Source: Artemisia argyi (Eukaryota; Streptophyta; Magnoliopsida; Asterales; Asteraceae). From it: a DNA stretch of 64,000 nt. Of the stretch, positions 11,724 to 20,671 are shown one piece after another. How positions within the stretch are numbered: the stretch's first letter is position 1; every line of letters starts with the position of its first letter. Made by a program: the position numbers and the translations under genes. The DNA lies in assembly GCA_030686995.1 (NCBI GenBank), contig CM060697.1:105647272-105711271 (forward strand), in the 5' to 3' direction. A model generated the notes under the pieces. The model saw nothing but the letters and a program-made list of their open reading frames with translations, was not told where the DNA came from and made no database searches.

Positions 11724-11951
11724 GGAACTGTTTGTTTAAATTTTTTATTCGTTTTAATTAACATTATGACTTAATTTTTTTTATTAAGTTACGTTAATTA
11801 ACAGATGACTTAATATGGAGACCCTCTGACTTTTATCACTTATTATTTTAAGTCATTTCTTTTGATTAAGTGAAAAACAAACAACTTTTTACATGACTTA
11901 ATAAATTAAGTTTTTCATATTAAGTCAACTAAGTTAAAATCAAACACCACC
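11724..11951. mobile_element. Tourist-like MITE (228 bp)
   Basis: The left end GGAACTGTTTGTTTAAA and right end (reverse complement GGTGGTGTTTGATTTTA) are inverted relatives, flanked by TTA on the left (11721-11723) and TAA on the right (11952-11954), an imperfect PIF/Harbinger target site. The interior is full of GACTTAAT words, also partly inverted. Non-coding. Confidence 0.55.
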
Positions 11952-11985
11952 TAAGTCAATTAAGTTGTTTTCAAACATCATCTTA

Positions 11986-12175
11986 GGGGGTGTTTGATTT
12001 CGACTTAATTGACTTAATATAAAAAAACTGAATTAATTAAGTCATATTAAAATTGTTTGTTTGTGACTTAATAGAGAGATATGACTGAAAATATTAAGTA
12101 ATAAAACTGATGCTGTGTGCATTAAATCATCTATTAATTAAAATGACTTAATGAAAAAATTAAACAAACATGCCC
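11986..12175. mobile_element. Tourist-like MITE (190 bp)
   Basis: It begins GGGGGTGTTTGATTTCG and ends CAAACATGCCC, an imperfect terminal inverted repeat, with exact TTA on both sides (11983-11985 and 12176-12178). Both features are typical of Tourist elements of the PIF/Harbinger group. It lies 34 bp from a related MITE. A further related end (ATCAAACATTACCTAAA) at about 11704-11720 suggests a third, less clear copy covering about 11345-11720. Confidence 0.65.
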
Positions 12176-12224
12176 TTAGTTTAGTAGTACGAAAATCTAT
12201 ATCATCAAATTTAATTTTAGGGAG

Positions 12225-12444
12225 AAAATGAAAAGAAACTTAAATAAATAAATAAATAAAAGAAGGAAGAAAATTTTGGGCTAAAAATTTTCACCCAAAA
12301 ATAAGTGAAAGTAGAAGGAACCAAGCTTTTACTTGTTAAATAACAAAATTGTCCTCATATTTTGAATTTTAAGCCTTTTAAATATGAATAATTGTAAATG
12401 GACCAAATCTTTTTCTCTTCGTCATAACTCAATAACACAAAAAC
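12225..12444 (-). repeat. Duplicated distal promoter block, copy A
   Basis: The segment GAAAAGAAACTTAA... through ...CAATAACACAAAAACT is repeated at about 15003-15245 with few differences, including TTTTGGGCTAAAAATTTTCA. In copy B it follows the proximal promoter directly; here about 880 bp of MITE-rich DNA separates the two parts. Confidence 0.75.
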
Positions 12445-12810
12445 TGTAAGAAACTCTAATGTAAGAACATGGATGGTTTAGTGTTTAGAATGATTTAAGG
12501 TTATGTTTTCTAGTGAGAGGTTAGAGAGAGGGAGGAGTGGAACCTTGAGAGAAAAACTAGTAATGTATTAGATTGAAGCGAAGGTCCAACCCTCTCCACT
12601 AGTGGAGAGGGGTATTTATACAAGCAACTAGACGCCCCATAAAACGGGCTGTGGATCGAGCTGACAGTGGGTAAAGACCCGACCCGACTCCACAAATATT
12701 AACTAATACTAAGCTACGTACTAACTAATATGATAAATACTACGAGTTACAACATGCTAAACAATACTCGGGGTGACCGAGTCTTCATATGAATAAACAT
12801 ATTCCTAACA
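12445..12810 (-). mobile_element. Ty1/copia LTR (element G), 366 bp
   Basis: On the minus strand the LTR would begin TGTTAGGAATATG at 12810, directly after a purine tract AGGGGGAGAT at 12820-12811, and end ...CTTACA at 12445. The left boundary is placed where homology between the two CCDC124 promoter copies stops. TATAAATACCCC (minus strand, about 12620-12609) is a good TATA box. This is the 3' LTR of a minus-oriented element whose internal part continues right; the other LTR is missing. Confidence 0.7.
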
Positions 12811-12891
12811 ATCTCCCCCTAAGGGAGGTTACCCCGGAAAATAAATATTGAATCAGAACATTCAAGTCATTGAAGACATCTTTGCAGCTCG

Positions 12892-13993
12892 CAGGGCCGG
12901 CCCTGGCTATGGGCAGCGCGGGCGACGGACCAGGGCATCAAAGAGGAAGGGGGCATCAAGTTATGGTCATGTGAATCGGTATATGTAAAAAAAAAATAAA
13001 AAAAATAAAAAAAAAATAATAAAAAATCTTGAAAGTATTACTAGCTTGACTTCTTTGAACCTCTAGCTTAGTTCAAAAAAAGTTAAAAAGATAAAGTTGA
13101 GTCAAGAGGTTGCCGGAAATAGACTCCAGATTAAGGGACATTTTGCCGACTGTAAAAAGTTGAGGAAGAAGACTTTGGGATTGTTTGTATTTTTTGTGTG
13201 GGTCCGATGTCTATTAATTGATCTATTTCGAAACAGCACCTTTAACTTTCAACTAAGTTAGCACTTCAACCCTTTTAGTTTATATAACTTTCATTTTTCA
13301 TTTATCTTATATTTGATAATATATATCCTTAGAATTAGGATCAAATAAGAAGAAAAATTAAAATAAGAAGGATAAGAAGAAACCACAACCACACATTTCA
13401 GATGCACCTATTAAAATAGATGCATCTCCCCTTGAAAATCTCTCCCTTATTTGAAATGTGTGGCTAGAATTTCTTCTTATTCTTCTTATTTTAGTTTTTC
13501 TTCTTACTGGATCCCTACCCTCTATATCCTTAATCTATTATATTTGATAATATATTATTATATTTTCTCAATCTATTAGTATATTTTCTTTTGAACTACT
13601 TTTATCGAAAGTTGCACTATAAAATATATCTTGAATTTACCTTCAATACGATAGAAATATATGTAAAGGATTTGATGTTTTTTTTCAACTTTATCAGTAA
13701 TAAAATAAACTATGTTGCTAAAAAAATTTATACATATTAATATTCGTCGTAACATGTTCCTTACTTTTACTCATGTCTAAATTTCAAATATGAAATGCAT
13801 ATGTTCTATTTTTCTAGTTATTATTTTTTTGTTATAATGCACATGAATCGATCTACAAAGTAAGTTAAACTTTATATTTGTTTTATGAATATTATAAATT
13901 AATACGCGAAATTTGTTTATATGCCAAACCTCTAGGTAAGGGCATTATTATAACATCTTGCCCAGGGCATCCGAAATCTCAGGACCGGCCCTG
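12892..13993. mobile_element. Non-autonomous hAT element, 1102 bp
   Basis: The flanking 8-bp duplication GCAGCTCG (12884-12891 and 13994-14001) is exact, as expected for hAT. The ends are CAGGGCCGGCCCTG on the left and CAGGACCGGCCCTG on the right, i.e. inverted repeats with the CAGGG start common in hAT elements. The left terminal repeat is itself a perfect 14-bp palindrome. No transposase frame is present, and a foldback MITE sits inside. Confidence 0.85.
13338..13514. mobile_element. Foldback MITE nested in the hAT element (177 bp)
   Basis: About 42 bp at the left end (GGATCAAATAAGAAG...) return at the right end as an inverted copy (reverse complement GGATCCAGTAAGAAG...) with few mismatches. 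The spacer includes a second inverted block, CACACATTTC against GAAATGTGTG. The whole can form one long hairpin. The target-site duplication is unclear. Confidence 0.65.
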
Positions 13994-14546
13994 GCAGCTC
14001 GTAGTCTTTTGATTCTTCATTGTTGAGATCTTCGTGCTTTAAGTGGTGGGCTCTAGATGACTTGTTCAATGTAATGGATGATCTTTGGAAATAACTTCAA
14101 GTTCATCATCCGAATGAGTATCTGAAAGTCATCTTTGAGCAGTAGCGTCTCCGTGTGATATAAACATCTTTGTGTTGGCATGCTCATACTTTTTCAGGAT
14201 CATGATGTTCTGCATCAGAGTTGTGGAAGCATATATGAGGCCTAATCAATGATCATGATTACTTAGATTGTGATGTTGAAGTGTGAGCATGTGTTGATGG
14301 ATCATCATCTTTTCAGCAATCAACTGCAACCGTCAGAAATTCCTGCAAGTAGACAGTTAGCAACAAATCATCCGGTACTTATAGGTTTGGAATTAGAGAT
14401 CGTCAACAGCATAGTGTGGAGACTCATTCTAACCCTTACCATGATCGTTCCCAATCGGCAAACCTTGAAAGGATTTACACGAACTACCTAAGTAGATCAA
14501 CGATTGGGTGAGTCGCTGGAGATCACTCCACGACTGTTGACCGTTA

Positions 14547-14861
14547 TTAACCATCGCGACCACTAAGCGTAATCCACAAGGAAGTACCTGAGTGACCTGC
14601 TTTTTTTAACGACTTTTCGAGCTCTTTTTCTTCGAGTTCGGCTAAGCGGCGAGCCTCAGCTTTGCGCGCAGCGGCTTCGGCTTTCTTCTCGGATTCTTCT
14701 TCGCGTTTCTTGGCGGCGCGTGACTTGGCACCTTCGGCTTGTTGCCAGTATTGGTCGTCTTTCTCTCGCGCTTGTTGCTCTTTGCGTTCTGATTCGGTGG
14801 CGGATTTGCGTGCACGCGCTGCTTCTGCTTTGCTGTTTACTCCCATCTTTTTCGGTGCCAT
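14547..14861 (-). pseudogene. Truncated CCDC124 copy fused to copia DNA
   Basis: From ATG at 14861 the first 88 codons (MAPKKMGVNSKAEAARARKS ... LEKSLKKA) encode exactly the same residues as the full gene. At about 14600 homology stops, and the frame runs 16 codons into copia-derived DNA (GHSGTSLWITLSGRDG) before stopping at 14547, giving a potential 104-aa protein. It keeps the charged N-terminal coiled coil but lacks the whole conserved C-terminal domain and the intron. Against the full gene I count eight nucleotide differences in these 88 codons, all synonymous. The promoter is duplicated with it, so transcription is plausible but not shown. It is either a dead fragment truncated recently or a chimeric short gene. 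Confidence 0.85.
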
Positions 14862-15245
14862 GGTTGATGATGGTTTTTTTCTGGTTGTGTGTGTGTGTTT
14901 TTGTGGGTTGGAGTTTAAGGTCGGTTAACTTACAAGCCCAACCCCATACGTCCAATTTGATAGCTTAAATTAAAATAATAATAATAATAATAATAAAATA
15001 AAATGAAAAGAAACTTAACTAAAATTAAAAATAAAAAAGAAATACCAAAACAAAAAATTAATTAGGAAGAAAATTTTGGGCTAAAAATTTTCACCCAAAA
15101 ATAAGTGAAAATAGAAGGAAACTAACGTTTTACTTGTTAAATAACAAAATTGTCCTCATATTTTGAACTTTAAACCTTTTAAACATATGAATAATTGTAA
15201 ATTGACCAAATCTTTTCCTCTCCGTCATAACTCAATAACACAAAA
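14862..15245 (-). repeat. Duplicated promoter region, copy B
   Basis: 14862-14966 matches 11218-11345, and 15003-15245 matches 12225-12444, in the same order and orientation. An AAT repeat (about 14968-14995) lies at the point where copy A carries its MITE cluster. This establishes a direct duplication of the 5' end of the gene. Confidence 0.8.
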
Positions 15246-15480
15246 ACTTATTATTGTTACTTTCTTTTCCTTAACTCAAAAACATAAATATTTTTTGCTA
15301 ACTTTTTAATGTTTTCTTTTCTTTACCTTTTGCTCCTTTCAAATATTATTGTCCACTTTTCTTTTTATGATTTTTAAAAAATTGTCCACTACTAAAAAAT
15401 TACTAAAAATTGAAATTGTTTAAATTTATCAAATCACCCTAATCCATATTATTGTTCACAAAAATAAATGAAAACATTAA

Positions 15481-15651
15481 GGAAAAAAATTGGGAGACCT
15501 AAAAGACATGACTAATTTTGTGCCTAACTTATGTGTTATTACTTGATTGGATTGTAAAGAAGTGAATCCGGTCGATACAACTAATGAATTGTTGCCACAT
15601 ATGTTTAGGCACAAAATTAAGCATTACTTTTAGGTTTCCCAATCATTTCTC
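15481..15651. mobile_element. Mutator-type MITE, copy 2 (171 bp)
   Basis: The left end GGAAAAAAATTGGGAGACCT and right end (reverse complement GAGAAATGATTGGGAAACCT) form a roughly 25-bp imperfect inverted repeat. The flanking sequence AAACATTAA is exactly duplicated at 15472-15480 and 15652-15660; a 9-bp duplication is characteristic of Mutator-like transposition. Same family as 9060-9230. Confidence 0.85.
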
Positions 15652-15817
15652 AAACATTAATTAATTGTCAAAGGATAAAACTGTCATTTTGTTGCTTTTG
15701 TAGAATTCAAAGAATTAATAAATGTATTTTTCTCAAATTGTGTATTTTTGTCGGTAGATGATAATTTTGAAACTGGGGGAGTAAGAGATTTCCAAAATAT
15801 GAAGAAAAAAAAATAAT

Positions 15818-17272
15818 TGATACGCGGGATTGCGCCCTCGCAACAGGTTTTACCTTTCAAGGGATCTTGAGAAGTTTGCAATCCCCGCCAGACAGTATAC
15901 CTGATCGTTGTAGTATAGTATAGTGACAAGTACCAGGGGATTGATCGTTCAACTAAGGAATAATGTTCGCTAGGATTAGAAAGCCTACTAAACTAGGTCT
16001 AAAGGTGAGGGATGATTCTTTTTGTATTTTTTTATATTTTATGAAAGCAAGTAAAATCTCGGGTTTTGAAGGAGTTGGCGGAATTAGTTACTAGTCAACT
16101 AACCCAATTAACTACAGATGCAATCAAAATAAAACAAAAAGAAATGAAAATAAACTAATGTAATTATGTAGTGGAAACAATAATGAGAAAAGATGTGTTT
16201 ACTTAGATTTCATTACTCCCTGGATATCTTTTACCGGTTGATTAGCTTGTTACAATTGCATGGATGACGGGTTATATTCCTTAATATTAGTCGTAGGGCC
16301 GTGTACAATATTCCCTAACTCTATAAGCTCCTACTTCACTCCTATGTCGAGCCGACTAAAAGCTCCTAACATGGGATCACTAAAATTCACTTATGCATTA
16401 AATACAACCAAAAATCGTAGTACACCTCCGATCATGTTTCTTAAGACGTTCAAGCAAGTTACCAATGGAAGTCTGCCAGTTTTCTTAAGCCTAACATCGA
16501 ATACAATCATCCACAATAATTATAAACAAACCATCAACCAATAATCAACATCTAGGTTTCACTACATCTAAACAAACAGAATAAATACCTAGCCTAGCAT
16601 GTTAAAAGAAAGACACGCATAAGATAGAATCACACAACACATAGACATATCGTATGATTATTGGAAAACTTATCTTCAATTAAGCATGGATGGAACAAGG
16701 GTTGAAACCCTTATTTTTACAGAAAATTCGTCTAGGGTTTAAGCTCTCCAAAGTTCTCCTTGTGTTCCACCCATTACAATGAAAAATTGGAAAAATATAT
16801 ATAGATAATACATCCTGACGGCTTCATGTTGTAGTGTCTGATGCCGTCAACTCGCCGCCAAATTAAGGATCGTATTTCCAGATCCAATATTGACGCCGTC
16901 AAGAAGGAATTATGCTCTGGGTTGTTACATACATTTTGACCCTGACGGCCTTAGTGACGCCGTCAGGTCAATTGCACTAAAAATGTTCTGGGCCGTCATG
17001 TGTATTTTCCACTTTCACCTCTTTTGCCAAGCTTGACGCCGTCATGTGTGAAGTCTTGAGGTCGTCAGGTACTGTTCCCAGCAAGGATTTTGAGACTTTG
17101 TCATTTTCTTCACTTTTATGCTCCAAAAACGTCCAAAATGCTTCCTTTTCCAGATTTCTTCTCAAAAGTACCTAAAATGACAAAAGGAACGATTTATGGC
17201 AGTAATTGATCAAATAATCACGAATTCGGGCTTAAATAACCCCCCAAAAGCGGTACACTTTTCGCCTCATCA
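15818..17272 (-). mobile_element. Solo LTR of family A (1455 bp)
   Basis: On the minus strand this begins TGATGAGGCGAAAAGTG and ends CCCGCGTATCA, and is homologous along its length to the LTRs at 18220 and 23159. The pentamer ATAAT lies on both sides (15813-15817 and 17273-17277), though the right flank is an AAT repeat, so the duplication is less decisive than usual. No internal region is attached, so it is a recombined solo LTR. It carries TGACG/CGTCA motifs at about 16815-17070, a TATA stretch near 16795 and the tRNA-Asp-like stretch at 15904-15932. Open frames in it are incidental. Confidence 0.85.
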
Positions 17273-17342
17273 ATAATAATAATAATAATAATATGATTGT
17301 AAAAGTCAATTGGACTAGTAATAATTAACCGTTCAACCTACG

Positions 17343-17677
17343 TGTTGGGAACATACTTTTGTATTTATTCAAGTCTCGGTCAATACATTTTGTAATAGGT
17401 TGCTTAATTAATATTTATGTTATGTTTTATGTAAATGGGCAACATGTAAAAGCCCATAAGGCCTTGCAAGCCCACGTTAGATGAAAGGAAGATTCTAGGC
17501 ATGTTGCCCTAGCTTCGTCTCCTATAAATATATCATGTATGGCTACTTTTATGTTGGTTGGTTATTTTGATTACTTAATGAAACTCTTGCATTTTTATTT
17601 CTCTCATATCATATAATCAACCAATCCTTATATCTATCTCATTCTTACTTGTGTGATATCAATATGGGCACCTAACA
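17343..17677 (+). mobile_element. Ty1/copia 5' LTR, probably of element C (335 bp)
   Basis: It begins TGTTGGGAACATAC and ends CACCTAACA, with short inverted ends (TGTT/AACA). CCTATAAATATATC at about 17521-17534 is a convincing TATA box. AGTGGTATCA follows at 17678-17687, a worn initiator-Met primer-binding site (usual form TGGTATCAGAGC). The matching 3' LTR is not in the window. Assignment to element C rests on position, orientation and a shared TTACGC-type motif. Confidence 0.65.
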
Positions 17678-18219
17678 AGTGGTATCATTCGCCAAATAGA
17701 GATTGGAGTGTTGTTTCTATTGTTAACGTGGGGTTTAGGTGTTATTTCTTTATATTTTTTGCTTTTTTCTTTATTTCTTTCACTCAAATCTTGAAACTTG
17801 GACAAGTTTTAAGGTTGATATAGTGATTAGAAGCTTAGATTTTACATAAAATTTTGATCTTTTAAAGTTTTATTACTTTTTCCTTTATTTTATTAAGTTT
17901 TGTAGCTTCTTTGATATTAGAAAACTAGTTTTTGGTAGCAAAATCTTTCATATTTAGTGTTTTCTAAGTGTTGGTGAGGTTACTTGATCAATAGAACCAT
18001 ATTTCTAGGCATTTTTCTTCAAAACATTGTGATTTTTATAAGTTACTAGTCATCTTACGCGTAACTTTGACGTACTGCCCAAGTTTTTAGCTGAAAATTG
18101 TACTTTTTGGTACTTTTACGCATGAGTTTTGGCATAAAACCCCTTTTCTATGCTAAACATCACATTCTACGCTTAAGTTTAAGCATATAACCCCTTTTCC
18201 GCCAAACCTTGGATACTAC
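17678..18219 (+). mobile_element. PBS and leader of copia element C
   Basis: This is T-rich, non-coding leader DNA after the primer-binding site. At 18055-18190 it contains CTTACGCGTAAC, TTTTACGCATGAG and CTACGCTTAAG, the same kind of word that forms an array near 57.5-58 kb. It is cut off by the family A LTR at 18220, so the start of C gag is missing. Confidence 0.5.
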
Positions 18220-18425
18220 TGATGAGGCGAAAAATGATCCGTTTTTAGGGGGTCATTTAAGCCCGAATCCGAATTTATTTGATCAAATATTGCCCTAAAT
18301 CGTTCCTTTTGTGATTTTAGGTACTTTGGGAGTGAAATTTGGAAAAGGAAGCAATTCGGACGTTTTTGGAGCATAAAAGTGAAGAAAACGCCAAAGTCTT
18401 AATTTTCCATGCTGGGAACAGTATG

Positions 18426-18653
18426 TGACGGCGTCAAGAGCAAATTTCATGAATTTCCATGACGACCCAATAGAGTTTTGACGGCGTCACGTGGGAAGGG
18501 CGTCAAAAGTAAAAGAGTCATGACGGCCTGGAAGTGTCTAAGTCTTGACGGCGTCAGAAGTAGATCTAGGCAGTCCGAGGAGAGTTTTGGCGGCGAGGTG
18601 ACGGCGTCACAAGATTACTCTTGACGCCGTCAAACCTATTTTTCTATATATAG
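18426..18653 (+). promoter_or_regulatory. Array of TGACGGCGTCA palindromes and TATA box in the A LTR
   Basis: Five full inverted pairs occur at 18426-18436, 18479-18489, 18546-18556, 18599-18609 and 18622-18632 (the last as TGACGCCGTCA), with extra half sites between them (for example 18459, 18510, 18520). The array ends 12 bp before CTATATATAG. TGACG is the core recognised by TGA-type bZIP factors in as-1 elements, which respond to salicylate and oxidative signals. Use of these sites here is inferred from sequence only. Confidence 0.6.
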
Positions 18654-19505
18654 TTTTCTAATTTTTCACATTTAAGGAGAGAAGTTTTGGGAGAAACCCT
18701 AAGTACGATTTTGGTGTAACTTTACAGGTTTTTCAAGGGTTCCAACCCCTTGATACCTTGCATGATTAATCAAGATAAGTGTTCTTCTAATTCAATCAAT
18801 ATGTCTATGTGTTGGTTTTCTATATCATGTTCTTGTCTTAATTCTATCATGCTAGGCTAGATCTCCTTTGTGTTTGCTTAGATCTAATAAACCTAGATAT
18901 TGATTATGTGTTGATTACTTGTTTATTCTTGTTGTGGATGAATGATTTATATGTTAGGCTTAAGAAAACTGGCAGATCTCCAATTGGTAACATGCTTGAA
19001 CGTCTTAAGAAACATGAACCAACGCGCACTAGGTCTTTATTGGTTGTATTTAATGCATGAGCCACTGTTTACAATCCCTATAGTTGTGCTGGGCATGGTG
19101 TAGGAGGAGATAAGAGCTCATAGTATTGGGGAGTTATGTGTGCCACCCCATGAATGGTATTAAGGAATACGATCCATCATCCATGCAATTATAACAAGTA
19201 ATTAACGTGTAAAAGATATCTAGGGAGTAGTGAAATCTAAGTAAACACATTTTCTCCAATTACTGCTCACAACCTTAGTATAAATTAGTTTATTTTCATT
19301 TTCTAGTATTTTATTTTGATTGCATCTTAGTATTGGGTTAGTTGAATAGCAACTAATTCCGCCCACTCTTCCAAAACCCAAGATTTTAACTTGCTTTCTA
19401 AAAAATATAAAAACACAAAAAGAATCATCCCTCACCTTTAGAACTAGTATTTAGGCTTTCTAATCCTAGCGACACTATTCCTAAGCTGAACGATCAATCC
19501 CCCGG

Positions 19506-19532
19506 TACTTGTCACTATACTATACTACAACG
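19506..19532 (-). other. tRNA-Asp-like stretch inside the A LTR
   Basis: On the minus strand the LTR reads CGTTGTAGTATAGT, then ATAGT, then GACAAGTA. Plant tRNA-Asp(GTC), as I remember it, begins GTCGTTGTAGTATAGTGGTAAGTA. That is a 14-nt exact run and about 20 of 22 positions, allowing one 5-nt duplication. It contains an A-box-like TAGTATAGTG. It is not a complete tRNA. The same stretch is present at 24472-24499, 15904-15932 and 62917-62945. Confidence 0.55.
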
Positions 19533-19619
19533 ATCAGGTACACTGCCTGGTGGGGGTTGTAAGCTTCTCGAGATCCCTCGAGAGGTAAAGCCTGTAGCGA
19601 TTCCCACGCATCAAATTTT

Positions 19620-19638
19620 TGGCGCCGCAGCCCGGGGA
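19620..19638 (+). other. Primer-binding site of A unit 1 (tRNA-Asp type)
   Basis: TGGCGCCGCAGCCCGGGGA lies 6 nt after the LTR end. The complement of the plant tRNA-Asp 3' end is TGGCGCCGTTGCCGGGG, so it matches with two changes and one inserted C. tRNA-Asp priming is usual in Athila-type Ty3/gypsy elements. Confidence 0.7.
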
Positions 19639-19774
19639 ATAGTTATTGTCTAGGTTAGAATTTCTTTTTATTAGGTCTACTTGCTAGATTCCTTTCTAGT
19701 AAGATTTTATTTTTATTTTTAGGTCTTCTTTAGTCTATCTCATTTCTTTGTGTCTTTGTTCGTAAACCGTTTCG

Positions 19775-20671
19775 ATGGATAACAATAACATTGATCATTT
19801 GATTCCTGTTATTCGTGTTTTTCGTCGTAGGATTTTCCAAATGCCCGCCCCACTTCCTTTAGCAGAAAATGAGAACTCACCTAACCTCTCACCCAACCAC
19901 CACTTTGACAATAATTCTGAGTTAGAAGAGTCTGATCATGATGATGACCATAGGGCTAGTCCTTTCTACTATTCAGACTCCGATGAGGATCTTGATGATG
20001 GTGATGTGATTAATGAGAATAGGATGGAAGAAGAAATAAACCCTCTTAGGTATGTTGACCCTAGAACTAGGATTGAGTGTGATAGCTCATTCAACATGCA
20101 ATTTCCTTGTAAAATCGGATTTAAGAGCTTTAACGCCTATCTTAACTCATCTCTCCTAATGAACATAATCTCGCGCAATGAATATAATAAAATCATGGTA
20201 GATGAGTTAGAATACAAAGGAGAAAACATTATTGCTGAGGCAGTACCATTGCATGTGTTTGTAGGAAGTTTGGTTTATCTTGTTGAGTTCATGGTTATGG
20301 AGAATCTAGAAGAATTTATTGATGATAAATTGACCCAAGTTGTGTTTGGAAGACCTTTCAAACGGTTGACCAACCTCGATGAAAAACTCATAGAAGGGTT
20401 AATTACACTCTCGGATGGGGATGAAGATTTTGTTTATCAAATGCCCCGCACACACCCTAGGTTCAAGGATTTTTCCATGAAAAAGTGTAGTAGGTACCCG
20501 CCCATGGAAATGTTAAGTGAGAATAATAAGAGAAAAGGACTTAAGTATACCCATGAAAAGAATAAAAGATACTACCGTGGATGCTTAGAGTTAGGAGATG
20601 AATATAAGAAAGATGAGGCGACTATTAGATGGCTCACACTTGGTTATGTGAGCATAAGCGATACACGGTAA
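19775..20671 (+). CDS. Family A ORF: retropepsin-like protein lacking the catalytic Asp
   Basis: This 298-aa protein is the only coding capacity of A unit 1. The start MDNNNIDHLIPVIRVFRRR lies 137 bp after the primer-binding site and is the first ATG of the frame. Residues 45-90 are strongly acidic. Residues about 108-200 can be laid over the protease of element D: FPCKIG on IPCTFPG, AYLNSSLLMNII on ALADLGASFNLM, HVFVGSLVYLVEFMV on DVFVKVGKFHFPADFVI, and VVFGRPF on LILGRGF. The catalytic D-[SL]-G would thus be N124-S-S, so no proteolytic activity is expected. The C-terminal 100 residues are basic and unrecognised. From memory, similar hypothetical proteins are common in Asteraceae genomes. 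No gag, RT or integrase accompanies it. The retropepsin comparison is my own by-eye alignment. Confidence 0.7.
   Translation: MDNNNIDHLIPVIRVFRRRIFQMPAPLPLAENENSPNLSPNHHFDNNSELEESDHDDDHRASPFYYSDSDEDLDDGDVINENRMEEEINPLRYVDPRTRIECDSSFNMQFPCKIGFKSFNAYLNSSLLMNIISRNEYNKIMVDELEYKGENIIAEAVPLHVFVGSLVYLVEFMVMENLEEFIDDKLTQVVFGRPFKRLTNLDEKLIEGLITLSDGDEDFVYQMPRTHPRFKDFSMKKCSRYPPMEMLSENNKRKGLKYTHEKNKRYYRGCLELGDEYKKDEATIRWLTLGYVSISDTR

Larger units (their letters stand above)
12811..14600 (-). mobile_element. Internal remnant of copia element G, interrupted by a hAT element
   Basis: After the polypurine tract the internal DNA runs to the hAT insertion at 12892 and resumes at 14002, ending abruptly at the CCDC124 fragment at about 14600. 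Neither strand of 14002-14600 gives recognisable pol or gag, so it is probably the non-coding 3' region of the element. The open frame 14270-14491 has no recognisable domain. Confidence 0.55.
18220..19613 (+). mobile_element. Family A LTR, first unit (1394 bp)
   Basis: Starts TGATGAGGCGAAAAATG and ends CCCACGCATCA. It is nearly identical to 23159-24579, the main length difference being a 27-bp duplication there. By the TATA box at 18645-18652, U3 would be about 18220-18680. The flank ACTAC on the left has no partner because the far end of the A array is lost. Open frames inside are incidental. Confidence 0.9.

Noticed and set aside
14662..14968. Plus- and minus-strand frames overlapping the truncated CCDC124 copy
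   Set aside because: Shadows of the 88 conserved codons; no domains of their own.
18426..18632. CRISPR-like array
   Set aside because: Short palindromes with irregular spacers in a plant LTR promoter; not repeat-spacer architecture and the wrong domain of life.
19500..19545. Functional tRNA-Asp gene in the LTR
   Set aside because: Only the 5' half matches, with a 5-nt duplication; the anticodon arm and T arm are not in the right order, so no cloverleaf is possible.
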